Shown here: in pieces, positions 9,446 through 17,573 of the stretch | Position numbering within the stretch: the first letter of the stretch is position 1 | Layout: every line of letters begins with the position of its first letter | Assembly: GCF_023016045.1 (NCBI RefSeq) | Contig: NZ_JALKAP010000011.1 | Location: 62,001 to 126,000 of the forward strand | DNA: 64,000 bases | Direction of reading: 5' to 3' | Origin: Marinobacter sp. S6332 | GTDB lineage: Bacteria > Pseudomonadota > Gammaproteobacteria > Pseudomonadales > Oleiphilaceae | Made by a program: the position numbers and the translations under genes | The notes under the pieces: model-generated | Told to the model about the DNA's origin: nothing | What the model saw: only the letters and a program-made list of their open reading frames with translations | Database searches by the model: none

Positions 9446-9480
9446 AAAACGCCCGGCTGAGGTCCCTCACCGGGCGTTTT
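9446..9480. terminator. Bidirectional intrinsic terminator between fadL-like gene and polA
   Basis: Perfect stem AAAACGCCCGG (9446-9456) with CCGGGCGTTTT (9470-9480), U-rich on both strands. It lies between the convergent ends of the FadL-type gene and polA and can serve both. Confidence 0.9.
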
Positions 9481-9485
9481 ATATC

Positions 9486-12239
9486 TTAGTGGGCTTGATC
9501 CCAGTTGTCGCCGACGCCGGCTTCTACCAGAAGAGGCACAGCAAGCTGCGCTGCGCCGGACATGCGTTTAATTAGCCCGTCGCGAATCTCGCCTACGGCG
9601 TCTTCTTTGACTTCAAGAATCAATTCATCGTGTACTTGCATAGTCATGCGGGCTGTATCCGCATGTTCTGCAAGCAACCAATTTTCCACCTCAATCATCG
9701 CCAACTTGATAATGTCTGCGGCCGTGCCTTGCATGGGCGCGTTGATTGCTGTGCGCTCGGCGGCCTGCTGCAGCTGCTTGTTGCGGGCGTTGATTTCGGG
9801 CAGGTAAAGGCGGCGGCCAAAAAGGGTTTCAACAAAACCATCGTCATGGGCCTGTTTGCGGATGTTATCCATATACTGAAGAACGCCCGGGTAGCGCTCG
9901 AAATATCGATCTATGTACTGTTGCGCGACCTTGCGCTCCACATCCAGTTGGCGAGCAAGCCCAAACGCTGACATTCCGTAAATCAAACCGAAGTTAATGG
10001 CCTTGGCACTGCGGCGCTGATCGCTGCTCACTTCGCTTAAGGTAACGCCGAATACTTCCGCCGCTGTTGCTTTGTGTATGTCTTCACCTTTTTCAAAAGC
10101 TGTTAGCAGACCTTTATCGCCAGATAAGTGGGCCATGATTCGGAGTTCAATCTGGGAGTAGTCTGCCGCCAATAGTTTGTAGCCTTTCTCGGCAATAAAT
10201 GCCTGCCGAATGCGACGGCCCTGCTCGGTGCGGATAGGGATATTCTGTAGGTTGGGCTCAGAGGAACTTAACCGGCCGGTGGCAGTTACCGCTTGATGGT
10301 AAGAAGTATGCACGCGCCCAGTGCGATGGTGGATAAGCTCTGGCAGAGTGTCGGTATAAGTGGACTTGAGCTTACTCAGGCTGCGATGTTCCAGAATCAG
10401 TCTGGGTAGTTCGTGTTCGTGGGCCAGTTCCTGCAATACTGGCTCCGCGGTAGACGGTGCGCCCTTGGGCGTTTTCTTGATGACCGGCAGCCCCATCTTC
10501 TCGTAAAAAATGACCTGTAACTGCTTGGGTGAGCCAAGGTTGAAGCTCTCGCCAGCTACTTGATGGGCCTCTTTTTCCAGCTCGGCCATACGCTCTGCCA
10601 GTTCCTGACTGTGTTGGCGTAATGTGCTTGCACTGATTAACGTACCGCGCTGCTCCATGCGCGACAATACCGGGACCAAAGGCAGGTCTATGTCTTCATA
10701 AACTGATTGCAGTTTGCCAACCTCTGCCAGTTGCGGGCGCAGAACCTGATGCAGACGCAAGGTAATGTCGGCATCTTCGGCCGCGTAAGGGCCGGCTTTC
10801 TCAAGGTCCAGCTGGTTGAAGGTAAGCTGTTTGGCGCCTTTACCGGCAATGGATTCAAACGTGATGGTTTCCTCACCCAGATAGTTTCGGGCAAGAGTGT
10901 CCATGTCATGGCGGGACGATACCGAGTTCAGTACATAAGACTCCACCATGGTGTCCTCAGCGATCCCTTCCAGACAGATATCGTGGTTTGCCAGCACGTT
11001 TTTGTCGTACTTAAGGTTTTGGCCAACTTTCCTTAGACTCGTGTCTTCCAGTAGTGGCTTGAGCTGGGCCAGAACATCGTCGCGATCAAGTTGCTCCGGT
11101 GCGCCCATATAGTCGTGACCAAAAGGCACGTAAGCGGCTTCGCCCGCTTCGATGGCAAAAGAGACGCCAACCACTTCGGCATTCATGTAGCGCAGGCTGG
11201 TTGTTTCCGTGTCAAAGGTGAACAACTCGGATTGTTTAAGCCTTGCGACCCACTCATCCAGATCTTTTTGGTCGGTGATTACGCTGTAGCGCTTTTCTTT
11301 AGGGGCTGGTGCCGATGCCGCTGTTTCGCTTTGGCGGCCAGAGGCTTTATGCTTGTTTTCTGTGGCGGTTTCCGAGGCTTTGGACTCTAGCTCAGCCGTC
11401 CAGCCCCGAAGCTCATATTCCCGGAAAAGCGCCAGTAGGTCCTCGTCATTCTGTTGTCTCTCTTGCAGGTCTTCCAAGCCGAAATCCAGTTCAACATCCA
11501 TTTTGATGGTGGCTAGCTCCTGACTCATGGGCAGGGTTTCTAAGGCTTCTCTTAGATACTCGCCAATCTTGCCTTTGATCTCGCCTGCGTGTTCCATCAC
11601 TCCGTCTAGGCTGTCGTAAGCTTCAAGCCACTTAACTGCGGTTTTTGGACCACATTTGTTGACGCCCGGAATGTTATCCACCTTGTCGCCAACCAATGCT
11701 AAATAATCAATGATCTGGTCGGGTCGCACCCCAAACTTTTCTACCACACCATCCCGATCCATGCGGGTTTCGGTCATGGTATTGATCAGGGTTACATGGT
11801 CGCTAACCAGCTGAGCCATATCCTTATCGCCCGTTGAAACCACCACATCAATGCCCTTGCTAGTGGCTTCGTTGGCCAGCGTACCAATAACATCATCTGC
11901 CTCTACGCCTTCTACAATCAGCAGGGGCAAGCCCATAGCTTTTACCATCTGATGGATCGGCTCAATTTGAATGGCCAGGTCCTCCGGCATGGGCGGTCGA
12001 TTCGCCTTATAGTCTTCGTACAAATCGTGGCGGAAGGTTTTGCCCTTGGCATCGAACACCACTACCAGTTTGGAGCCCGGGAAGTCTTGCTCCAAGCGCC
12101 GAATCATCGCAATAACACCTTTGATGGCGCCAGTGGGATGGTTTTTGCTGGTGGTTAGCGGTGGAAGTGCATGATAAGCACGGAATAAATAGGACGAGCC
12201 GTCCACAAGCACCACGGGTGGGGTCTTTTGTTCAGTCAT
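9486..12239 (-). CDS. polA: DNA polymerase I
   Basis: About 917 residues from ATG 12239 (MTEQKTPPVVLVDGSSYLFRA). An in-frame ATG at 12311 adds 24 residues not typical of the family. Three domains are visible: the 5'-3' exonuclease (EGVEADDVIGTLA, STGDKDMAQLV), the 3'-5' exonuclease with its catalytic FDTETTSLR, so proofreading is probably retained, and the polymerase domain with DYSQIELRIMAH, RRSAKAINFGLIYGMS and QVHDELILEV. Full length for the family. Divergent from the DUF2782 gene, as commonly seen near polA in pseudomonads. Confidence 0.97.
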   Translation of the reverse strand: MTEQKTPPVVLVDGSSYLFRAYHALPPLTTSKNHPTGAIKGVIAMIRRLEQDFPGSKLVVVFDAKGKTFRHDLYEDYKANRPPMPEDLAIQIEPIHQMVKAMGLPLLIVEGVEADDVIGTLANEATSKGIDVVVSTGDKDMAQLVSDHVTLINTMTETRMDRDGVVEKFGVRPDQIIDYLALVGDKVDNIPGVNKCGPKTAVKWLEAYDSLDGVMEHAGEIKGKIGEYLREALETLPMSQELATIKMDVELDFGLEDLQERQQNDEDLLALFREYELRGWTAELESKASETATENKHKASGRQSETAASAPAPKEKRYSVITDQKDLDEWVARLKQSELFTFDTETTSLRYMNAEVVGVSFAIEAGEAAYVPFGHDYMGAPEQLDRDDVLAQLKPLLEDTSLRKVGQNLKYDKNVLANHDICLEGIAEDTMVESYVLNSVSSRHDMDTLARNYLGEETITFESIAGKGAKQLTFNQLDLEKAGPYAAEDADITLRLHQVLRPQLAEVGKLQSVYEDIDLPLVPVLSRMEQRGTLISASTLRQHSQELAERMAELEKEAHQVAGESFNLGSPKQLQVIFYEKMGLPVIKKTPKGAPSTAEPVLQELAHEHELPRLILEHRSLSKLKSTYTDTLPELIHHRTGRVHTSYHQAVTATGRLSSSEPNLQNIPIRTEQGRRIRQAFIAEKGYKLLAADYSQIELRIMAHLSGDKGLLTAFEKGEDIHKATAAEVFGVTLSEVSSDQRRSAKAINFGLIYGMSAFGLARQLDVERKVAQQYIDRYFERYPGVLQYMDNIRKQAHDDGFVETLFGRRLYLPEINARNKQLQQAAERTAINAPMQGTAADIIKLAMIEVENWLLAEHADTARMTMQVHDELILEVKEDAVGEIRDGLIKRMSGAAQLAVPLLVEAGVGDNWDQAH

Positions 12240-12326
12240 GTCAGCAGGAGTCCGGATTGTGATTGAAGCTAGGGTTGGCTTATGCAACTCTGTACTTAAT
12301 TTGATGATCAAAAGGGTATCACGAAA

Positions 12327-12665
12327 ATGAAACGAATCGCCTGTTCCGCACTTCTGCTTGTTTACGGCTTTGGCCCAGCGTTGGCACAGGATAGTGGTGC
12401 TCTAGATGAGGCTATTGTTGAAACACCCAAAGAGCCGGTTGTGGTGTCTGACTACCAGCCTTCAAGTGCTGGCCCACAGATTGTTATTCGGCCTGGCGAC
12501 GATGAGGTTTTCTATGAGTATCGGGTCAATGGGAAGCTTGTGGAGATTAAAGTAGTGCCGGAAGTGGGGCTTGAATACTATCTGGTGCCCGCAGATGGCG
12601 GCGGCTGGATACGCGAGACCGATTCCGACATGCTGGTTCCCAGCTGGATTTTGTTTCGTTGGTGA
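12327..12665 (+). CDS. DUF2782 secreted or periplasmic protein
   Basis: 112 residues with an N-terminal signal peptide (MKRIACSALLLVYGFGPALAQ) and a small domain ending YEYRVNGKLVEIKVVPEVGLEYYLV that matches the DUF2782 family as I remember it, which is usually encoded beside polA. Function unknown. Confidence 0.75.
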   Translation: MKRIACSALLLVYGFGPALAQDSGALDEAIVETPKEPVVVSDYQPSSAGPQIVIRPGDDEVFYEYRVNGKLVEIKVVPEVGLEYYLVPADGGGWIRETDSDMLVPSWILFRW

Positions 12666-12881
12666 GTGTAAGTCAGCGCTTGGCCTGAGCCGCGGAATTA
12701 CCTATATGTCGAGTGCTGGTGCTTTTCGCTTTTAGTATGAACATTCTAATTTTTCTCCGTAGCCTTGGATACAGAATCAGAGAGAGGCGTTTACCTTCGC
12801 GCTGATTAAGCAGGCCAAACCGCGATCAGCAGTAGTGAGGGGAAGGTCTGAAATAACTTCCGTAAACCAAGGAGAATTGAC

Positions 12882-13286
12882 ATGGGTAAACTTAAAACTT
12901 ATCAGCAGCAGCTTCAGGAAATCGTAGAGAAGGGCATCAACGCAGCTGAAGAGCAGCAGAAGAAGCTTGCAGCTAAGCCGTTCGACTACGCTGAAAAGAT
13001 CGAGTCTGAAGCTCGTGAGTACAGCGTCAAGACCCTGCGCAAGCGTTACAACGGTTACAGCGACAGCCTTTTTGGCCAGCTGCGCACCTTGAACAGCCGT
13101 TTTGGCAACTTTGCTGGCGATCTTGTAGCCAAGCTTGAGAAAGAAGCCGCTGAAGGTGCAGATGCCGTTTCCGAAGCAGCAGACGACGTGTCTGAAGCAG
13201 CTCAAGATGCAAAGAAGTCTGTAACAGCTAAGAAGCCAGCAGCTAGCAAGACCACTGCAAAGAAGAAAGCAGCTGCATCAGCCTAA
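12882..13286 (+). CDS. Phasin-like protein with Lys/Ala-rich tail
   Basis: 134 residues: an amphipathic helical part (residues 1-95, for example KLKTYQQQLQEIVEKGINAAEEQQKK) followed by an Ala/Ser/Asp stretch and a histone-H1-like tail rich in Lys-Ala (residues 110-134). The helical part resembles phasins that coat polyhydroxyalkanoate granules; the tail resembles nucleoid-binding tails. The start has AAGGAGAATTG upstream, a strong ribosome site, and a strong terminator follows, which suggests a well-expressed monocistronic gene. The phasin assignment is tentative. Confidence 0.6.
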   Translation: MGKLKTYQQQLQEIVEKGINAAEEQQKKLAAKPFDYAEKIESEAREYSVKTLRKRYNGYSDSLFGQLRTLNSRFGNFAGDLVAKLEKEAAEGADAVSEAADDVSEAAQDAKKSVTAKKPAASKTTAKKKAAASA

Positions 13287-13336
13287 TTTAAGCTGAAGTA
13301 GTGAGCCCGGCACAGAGCGTGTGCCGGCGCTGAAAC

Positions 13337-13373
13337 AAAAGGGGCGCCAAGTTTAGTTTTGGTGCCCTTTTTT
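13337..13373 (+). terminator. Intrinsic terminator of the phasin-like gene
   Basis: Imperfect stem AAAAGGGGCGCCAA (13337-13350) with TTGGTGCCC (13359-13367) followed by a run of six T. A second GC-rich stem-loop (about 13306-13327, CCGGCAC with GTGCCGG) lies just upstream. Confidence 0.8.
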
Positions 13374-13413
13374 GATTGTAAGCGGCACTTCTGACGATTT
13401 TGATTACAGCCCA

Positions 13414-14067
13414 TTACTCAGAAGGGTTGGCTGGCTCCAGTGATAGTGTGCGGGTCTCTCCGGTGACTTCTTCCAGACGTTTGATGTCTTTCTCGTACGT
13501 TTGTTTCAGAGACTCAATTTCTTGAGCTTGCCACGAAATCTCCCGCTCAATATCGCGAATTTGGGATTCAAGGCGGCGAATTTTTTCTAGGGTTGCATCC
13601 GGTATTTTCTGGCCTGTGCGCTCCATATTCGCGGCACGGCTTTGCTCGCTATCCAGTTGGCTGGATATAACAGAGATATTGCCTCGTTTAAGTTGAATCA
13701 GCCCTTGCAGTTCGCCCAGTTTGCGATGCATGGCCTTGATGGCTTGATCCGGATGACTGAAGCGTTTCAAAAGCCGCGTGTCTTTTTCGCGCTGAATAGC
13801 AAGCTTTTCCTGACGTTGCTTTTCGGCCTCGCGCGCGGCAATTTCCTCGTCTGTTGGTGCTGGGGGAATGACTTCAACCACGCGCCCGTTTGAATTCAGG
13901 ATGTCGTAGCCGCGTTTGGTCGCTGGTTGAGGAATGGTGTTGCTGATTACGACTCGGCCTTCTTCGTCCGTGTAGCGGTACATGCCAGCTTCTGCTTGGG
14001 TTGTTATGCCCAGCGAAAGCAAGAGTGCAGTGGCAGCAGCTGAAAATACGGTAAGGCGCTTGTGCAT
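13414..14067 (-). CDS. DUF4124-domain periplasmic coiled-coil protein
   Basis: 217 residues: signal peptide (residues 1-27, ending TQAEA), a short DUF4124 segment (MYRYTDEEGRVVISNTIP, then GYDILNSNGRVVEVI), then a long charged coiled coil (about residues 70-205). It begins three bases after the pyrE stop, so probably translated from the same message. Cell-envelope location is inferred from the signal peptide; function unknown. Confidence 0.75.
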   Translation of the reverse strand: MHKRLTVFSAAATALLLSLGITTQAEAGMYRYTDEEGRVVISNTIPQPATKRGYDILNSNGRVVEVIPPAPTDEEIAAREAEKQRQEKLAIQREKDTRLLKRFSHPDQAIKAMHRKLGELQGLIQLKRGNISVISSQLDSEQSRAANMERTGQKIPDATLEKIRRLESQIRDIEREISWQAQEIESLKQTYEKDIKRLEEVTGETRTLSLEPANPSE

Positions 14068-14070
14068 CAG

Positions 14071-14709
14071 TCAGACTCCGTAGCGTTCCCGGTAGCTGGC
14101 AACCTTGGCGGCATGGCCAGAAAACTCCGGGTTGGTTTTAAGATAGTCTAAAACCTGTTCCAGGCGGATAATACTGACCACCGGAATGCCAAATTCGCTT
14201 TCTACTTCCTGTATTGCGGAAAGCTCGCCATTGCCTCGCTCCTGTCTATCAAGAGCGATCAATACACCGGCAGGCTCGGCACCCGAGGCGCGAATAAGGT
14301 CGATGGATTCGCGAATGGCTGTGCCTGCTGTAATGACATCATCAACGATTAGCACTTTACCTTGCAACGGGGCACCAACAATATTACCGCCTTCGCCGTG
14401 ATCTTTCTTTTCTTTACGGTTAAAGGCAAATGGCTTGCTGTTGCCGTCTTTGGCGAGAGCCATAGCCGTCACTGTTGCCAGCGGAATGCCCTTATAGGCA
14501 GGTCCGAATATGATGTCATAATCGAGACCGCTGCGGTCGATGGCGGCCGCGTAGGCTTGGCTGAGCTGCAATAGGTCGTCTCCGGTGTTAAAGAGCCCAG
14601 CATTGAAGAAGTATGGGCTAGTGCGACCGGATTTGAGTGTAAAGTCACCAAAACGAAGTACATTGCGACGGATGGCGAATTCGATAAATTTTTGCTGATA
14701 GTCGTGCAT
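14071..14709 (-). CDS. pyrE: Orotate phosphoribosyltransferase
   Basis: About 212 residues from ATG 14709 ([28 protein letters not shown]), the usual family length; an upstream in-frame ATG at 14769 is less likely. The PRPP-binding motif [17 protein letters not shown] and the [13 protein letters not shown] loop are intact. Joins orotate and PRPP in pyrimidine synthesis. Divergent from crc, as in Pseudomonas. Confidence 0.96.
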   Translation of the reverse strand: MHDYQQKFIEFAIRRNVLRFGDFTLKSGRTSPYFFNAGLFNTGDDLLQLSQAYAAAIDRSGLDYDIIFGPAYKGIPLATVTAMALAKDGNSKPFAFNRKEKKDHGEGGNIVGAPLQGKVLIVDDVITAGTAIRESIDLIRASGAEPAGVLIALDRQERGNGELSAIQEVESEFGIPVVSIIRLEQVLDYLKTNPEFSGHAAKVASYRERYGV

Positions 14710-14790
14710 GGCAAGGCTTCTGGCGGGTGTGGATCTTTTAATAACGCGTAAAAACGGTATCATACACACAAACCGAATCAGGGAACACGT

Positions 14791-15597
14791 ATGCGGGTAG
14801 TATCAATCAGCGTCAACGGTCTTGCTCAGGCTGTTGAGAAAGGTTTCTTCGACTGGCTGGCCGAGCAGGATGCGGACGTTGTCTGTGTTCAGGATCACCG
14901 TATGCGTGCTTATGAGATTGAAGATAACAATCTCATCCCAGAAGGGTATGAAGCCTATTTCATTGATGGCGAAAAAAATGAGGACGGCGGTGTAGGAATT
15001 TACACACGGCATTTCCCTAAAGCCATTATGTACGGGTTTGCGAATGAGTCGGCGGATCGTGAAGGGCGTTTCATTCAGGCCGATTTTGACAAGGTTTCGG
15101 TTGCCTCGGTATTGGCTCCCTGCGCTCTTGGGCGTGAGGAAGAGTTGATTAGCGAGGATGACTTGACGGTTCTCGACCATAAAGATGACTTTATGGATGC
15201 TTTTGGTCTGCATATGCAGAAAACTCTGCGTAAGCGTCGCCAATTTATTTTTGGTGCCAACCTGCAGTCAGCCCATCATGTGACGGATGCGAGCCCGCTT
15301 TATCATAAGTTTGATTTTTCAGGGTTTTTGCCCCACGAGCGTGCTTGGCTGGATCGCTTATTTGATGAGATGGGCTGCGTGGATGCGTTCCGTGATATCA
15401 ATAAGCAGAGCAATCAATTTACTTGGTGGCCGGAGCAGACCGAGGGTTCGCGAAAGAAGGCGGGCATTCGGGTGGATTATCAGTTGATGACACCGGGTAT
15501 TCGCAAGACCATTAGAGATGGCTGGATTGATAGCACTACCCGTTTTTCGGATCACGCTCCGGTGATTATGGATTACGATATAGAGATTGGTATTTGA
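14791..15597 (+). CDS. crc: Catabolite repression control protein Crc
   Basis: 268 residues with the fold of the exonuclease III/AP endonuclease family but with changed catalytic residues: VQDHRM where active enzymes have the metal-binding Glu, and [10 protein letters not shown] where they have GDFN. Blocks such as [23 protein letters not shown] [32 protein letters not shown]-like [10 protein letters not shown] and [13 protein letters not shown] follow Pseudomonas Crc closely. In Pseudomonas, Crc works with Hfq to block translation of catabolic mRNAs. The position between pyrE and rph supports orthology. Confidence 0.88.
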   Translation: MRVVSISVNGLAQAVEKGFFDWLAEQDADVVCVQDHRMRAYEIEDNNLIPEGYEAYFIDGEKNEDGGVGIYTRHFPKAIMYGFANESADREGRFIQADFDKVSVASVLAPCALGREEELISEDDLTVLDHKDDFMDAFGLHMQKTLRKRRQFIFGANLQSAHHVTDASPLYHKFDFSGFLPHERAWLDRLFDEMGCVDAFRDINKQSNQFTWWPEQTEGSRKKAGIRVDYQLMTPGIRKTIRDGWIDSTTRFSDHAPVIMDYDIEIGI

Positions 15598-15615
15598 GCT
15601 AGGCTGTCGCGTGTC

Positions 15616-15717
15616 CGGAGGGGGAGACCTTTCCGGAACACGCTACAAGCACATCCTTGTGCGCTCGACTCCGGCCGTCCTTGGCCGGAGACGGTCCCGG
15701 AAAGGTCTCCCCCTCCG
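15616..15717. repeat. Long intergenic palindrome, copy B (crc-rph spacer)
   Basis: Perfect 21-bp arms at 15616-15636 and 15697-15717 enclose a perfect 8-bp hairpin at 15669-15690 (CTCCGGCC, loop GTCCTT, GGCCGGAG) and a smaller stem at about 15649-15662 (GCAC, loop ATCCTT, GTGC). Read on the minus strand, the inner core lines up with copy A at 6589-6698: 23 of 35 positions match by eye. It lies between convergent crc and rph and may double as a bidirectional terminator. Confidence 0.8.
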
Positions 15718-15733
15718 AACCCGCTAAATTTTC

Positions 15734-16450
15734 CTAGCCTTCCAGTGCTTCTTTCTGCAGTGCAAACAACTTCTCAATACCCTGTTTAGCCAGTCCCAGC
15801 ATGCTATCCAGTTCTTCCTGAACAAACGGCGCAGCTTCTGCAGTTCCTTGAATTTCGATGAAACCACCCTGATCGGTCATGATCACGTTCATGTCGGTTT
15901 CGGCTTCGGAGTCTTCCGGGTAATCCAGGTCAACCACTGGTGTTCCTTTGTAAATGCCGACAGATACGGCTGCAATCATTTGCTTCAGTGGTGATTTCTT
16001 CAGGCGTTTAGTTTCAACTAAGTGGTTTAGGGCATCTACCAAAGCCACGCAACCGCCAGTGATGGCTGCGGTGCGGGTACCGCCGTCGGCCTGGATTACG
16101 TCACAGTCTATAGTGATCGTGTGTTCACCCAGAGCTTTCATGTCGACAGCAGCGCGTAGAGAGCGGCCAATCAAGCGTTGGATTTCGACGGTGCGGCCTC
16201 CTTGTTTACCACGGGCGGCTTCGCGGCCCATGCGGCTGCCGGTTGAGCGGGGCAGCATTCCGTATTCTGCGGTAATCCAGCCCTTACCTTCGCCGCGTAG
16301 GAAGGGAGGTACTTTGTTTTCCACAGACGCAGTGCAGATAACTTTGGTGTCTCCGAATTCCACCAGCACGGAGCCTTCGGCGTGGCGAGTGTAGTTTCGA
16401 GTAATGCGAATGTCTCTAGGCTGTTCTGGCGTTCTGCCGCTTGGACGCAT
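15734..16450 (-). CDS. rph: Ribonuclease PH
   Basis: 238 residues from ATG 16450 ([20 protein letters not shown]). An open frame upstream to 16630 adds a non-conserved stretch and is rejected. Family marks: [35 protein letters not shown] and [17 protein letters not shown] phosphorolytic 3'-5' exoribonuclease for tRNA 3' ends. Divergent from yicC as in Pseudomonas. Confidence 0.96.
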   Translation of the reverse strand: MRPSGRTPEQPRDIRITRNYTRHAEGSVLVEFGDTKVICTASVENKVPPFLRGEGKGWITAEYGMLPRSTGSRMGREAARGKQGGRTVEIQRLIGRSLRAAVDMKALGEHTITIDCDVIQADGGTRTAAITGGCVALVDALNHLVETKRLKKSPLKQMIAAVSVGIYKGTPVVDLDYPEDSEAETDMNVIMTDQGGFIEIQGTAEAAPFVQEELDSMLGLAKQGIEKLFALQKEALEG

Positions 16451-16668
16451 AGTGATTCCTGATCGTTTATATGAGTGTCCGGGTGCTTGGCTCCCGGTCG
16501 GATTGGCGTTTGGAAGCCGCGAAGTGTAACACGTTGGGCGCAGGTACCGGTGAGCCGGTAACGGCGGGTGTGTTGTTTGCGGTGGTGGTCGCGGCAAGTG
16601 ATCGCGGCCTGTTAGACTCGGGCTATGCATAGAATGATTGCGCCCACTAACAAAAGCTGGAGCTCCCT

Positions 16669-17535
16669 ATGATTAAAAGTATGACGGCCTTTGCCCGCAA
16701 GGATGTTCAAGATAATCAGGTAACCTTGACCTGCGAGATTCGTACAGTCAATCACCGGTATCTGGAACCCTCCTTTCGGTTGCCAGACGCCTTGCGAGAG
16801 CTTGAAAACCCGTTTCGGGAAGAGCTGCGAAAGCAGTTGAAGCGAGGCAAGGTGGATGTGTCGATTCGTTTGCAGTCCGCTGAGTCGGGTGTTGCAGGCT
16901 TTGAGATTAACGAGGATGTAGCCCACGCAGTCAACGAGGCTGCAAACCATGTTAATCGGATGTTGGACAACCCGGCGCATATCAATGCCTTAGATATTCT
17001 GCGTTGGCCCGGAGTCTTGTCGGTGCCAGAACAAGATTACAGCTCGGCGCGGGAAGCTGGCCTGAGCCTGTTCAGGCAAACGGTTGCGGAGTTGACCGTT
17101 GTTCGTGAGCGGGAGGGCGAGCGTTTGCGCCCATTATTTGACGAGCGGCTAGCACAGATGAAAGCCTTGGTGGCGACCGTTCGCGAGGGGATGCCCGGGT
17201 TATTAAAAGCACAGGAAGAGCACATTCGTGAGCGTTTTCAAAAGGCCAGAGTGGAGCTGGACCCGGAGCGAGTGGCTCAGGAAATGGTCATGCTGGCACA
17301 AAAAAGCGATGTAGCAGAAGAATTAGACAGGTTGAATGCACATATTAATGAGGTGACAGACACCCTCAAGCGCGATGAGGCCATTGGTCGCCGGCTGGAC
17401 TTTCTGATGCAGGAGCTGAACCGGGAAGCCAATACCCTGAGCAGCAAAAGCATTGATGCTGGCGTAACCCGTGCGGCGGTTGATCTAAAGGTGCTGATAG
17501 AGCAGGTGCGTGAGCAAGTTCAAAATATCGAGTGA
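16669..17535 (+). CDS. yicC: YicC family endoribonuclease
   Basis: 288 residues, MIKSMTAFARKD at the N terminus and RRLDFLMQELNREANTLSSKS near the C terminus, both hallmarks of the YicC/YloC family, which has been reported as an endoribonuclease. In pseudomonads it is followed by gmk; here about 15 kb of other genes separates the two. Confidence 0.93.
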   Translation: MIKSMTAFARKDVQDNQVTLTCEIRTVNHRYLEPSFRLPDALRELENPFREELRKQLKRGKVDVSIRLQSAESGVAGFEINEDVAHAVNEAANHVNRMLDNPAHINALDILRWPGVLSVPEQDYSSAREAGLSLFRQTVAELTVVREREGERLRPLFDERLAQMKALVATVREGMPGLLKAQEEHIRERFQKARVELDPERVAQEMVMLAQKSDVAEELDRLNAHINEVTDTLKRDEAIGRRLDFLMQELNREANTLSSKSIDAGVTRAAVDLKVLIEQVREQVQNIE

Positions 17536-17573
17536 AGCTAAATGCTGGAAAGATCCACTGGAAGGAGCGCAAC

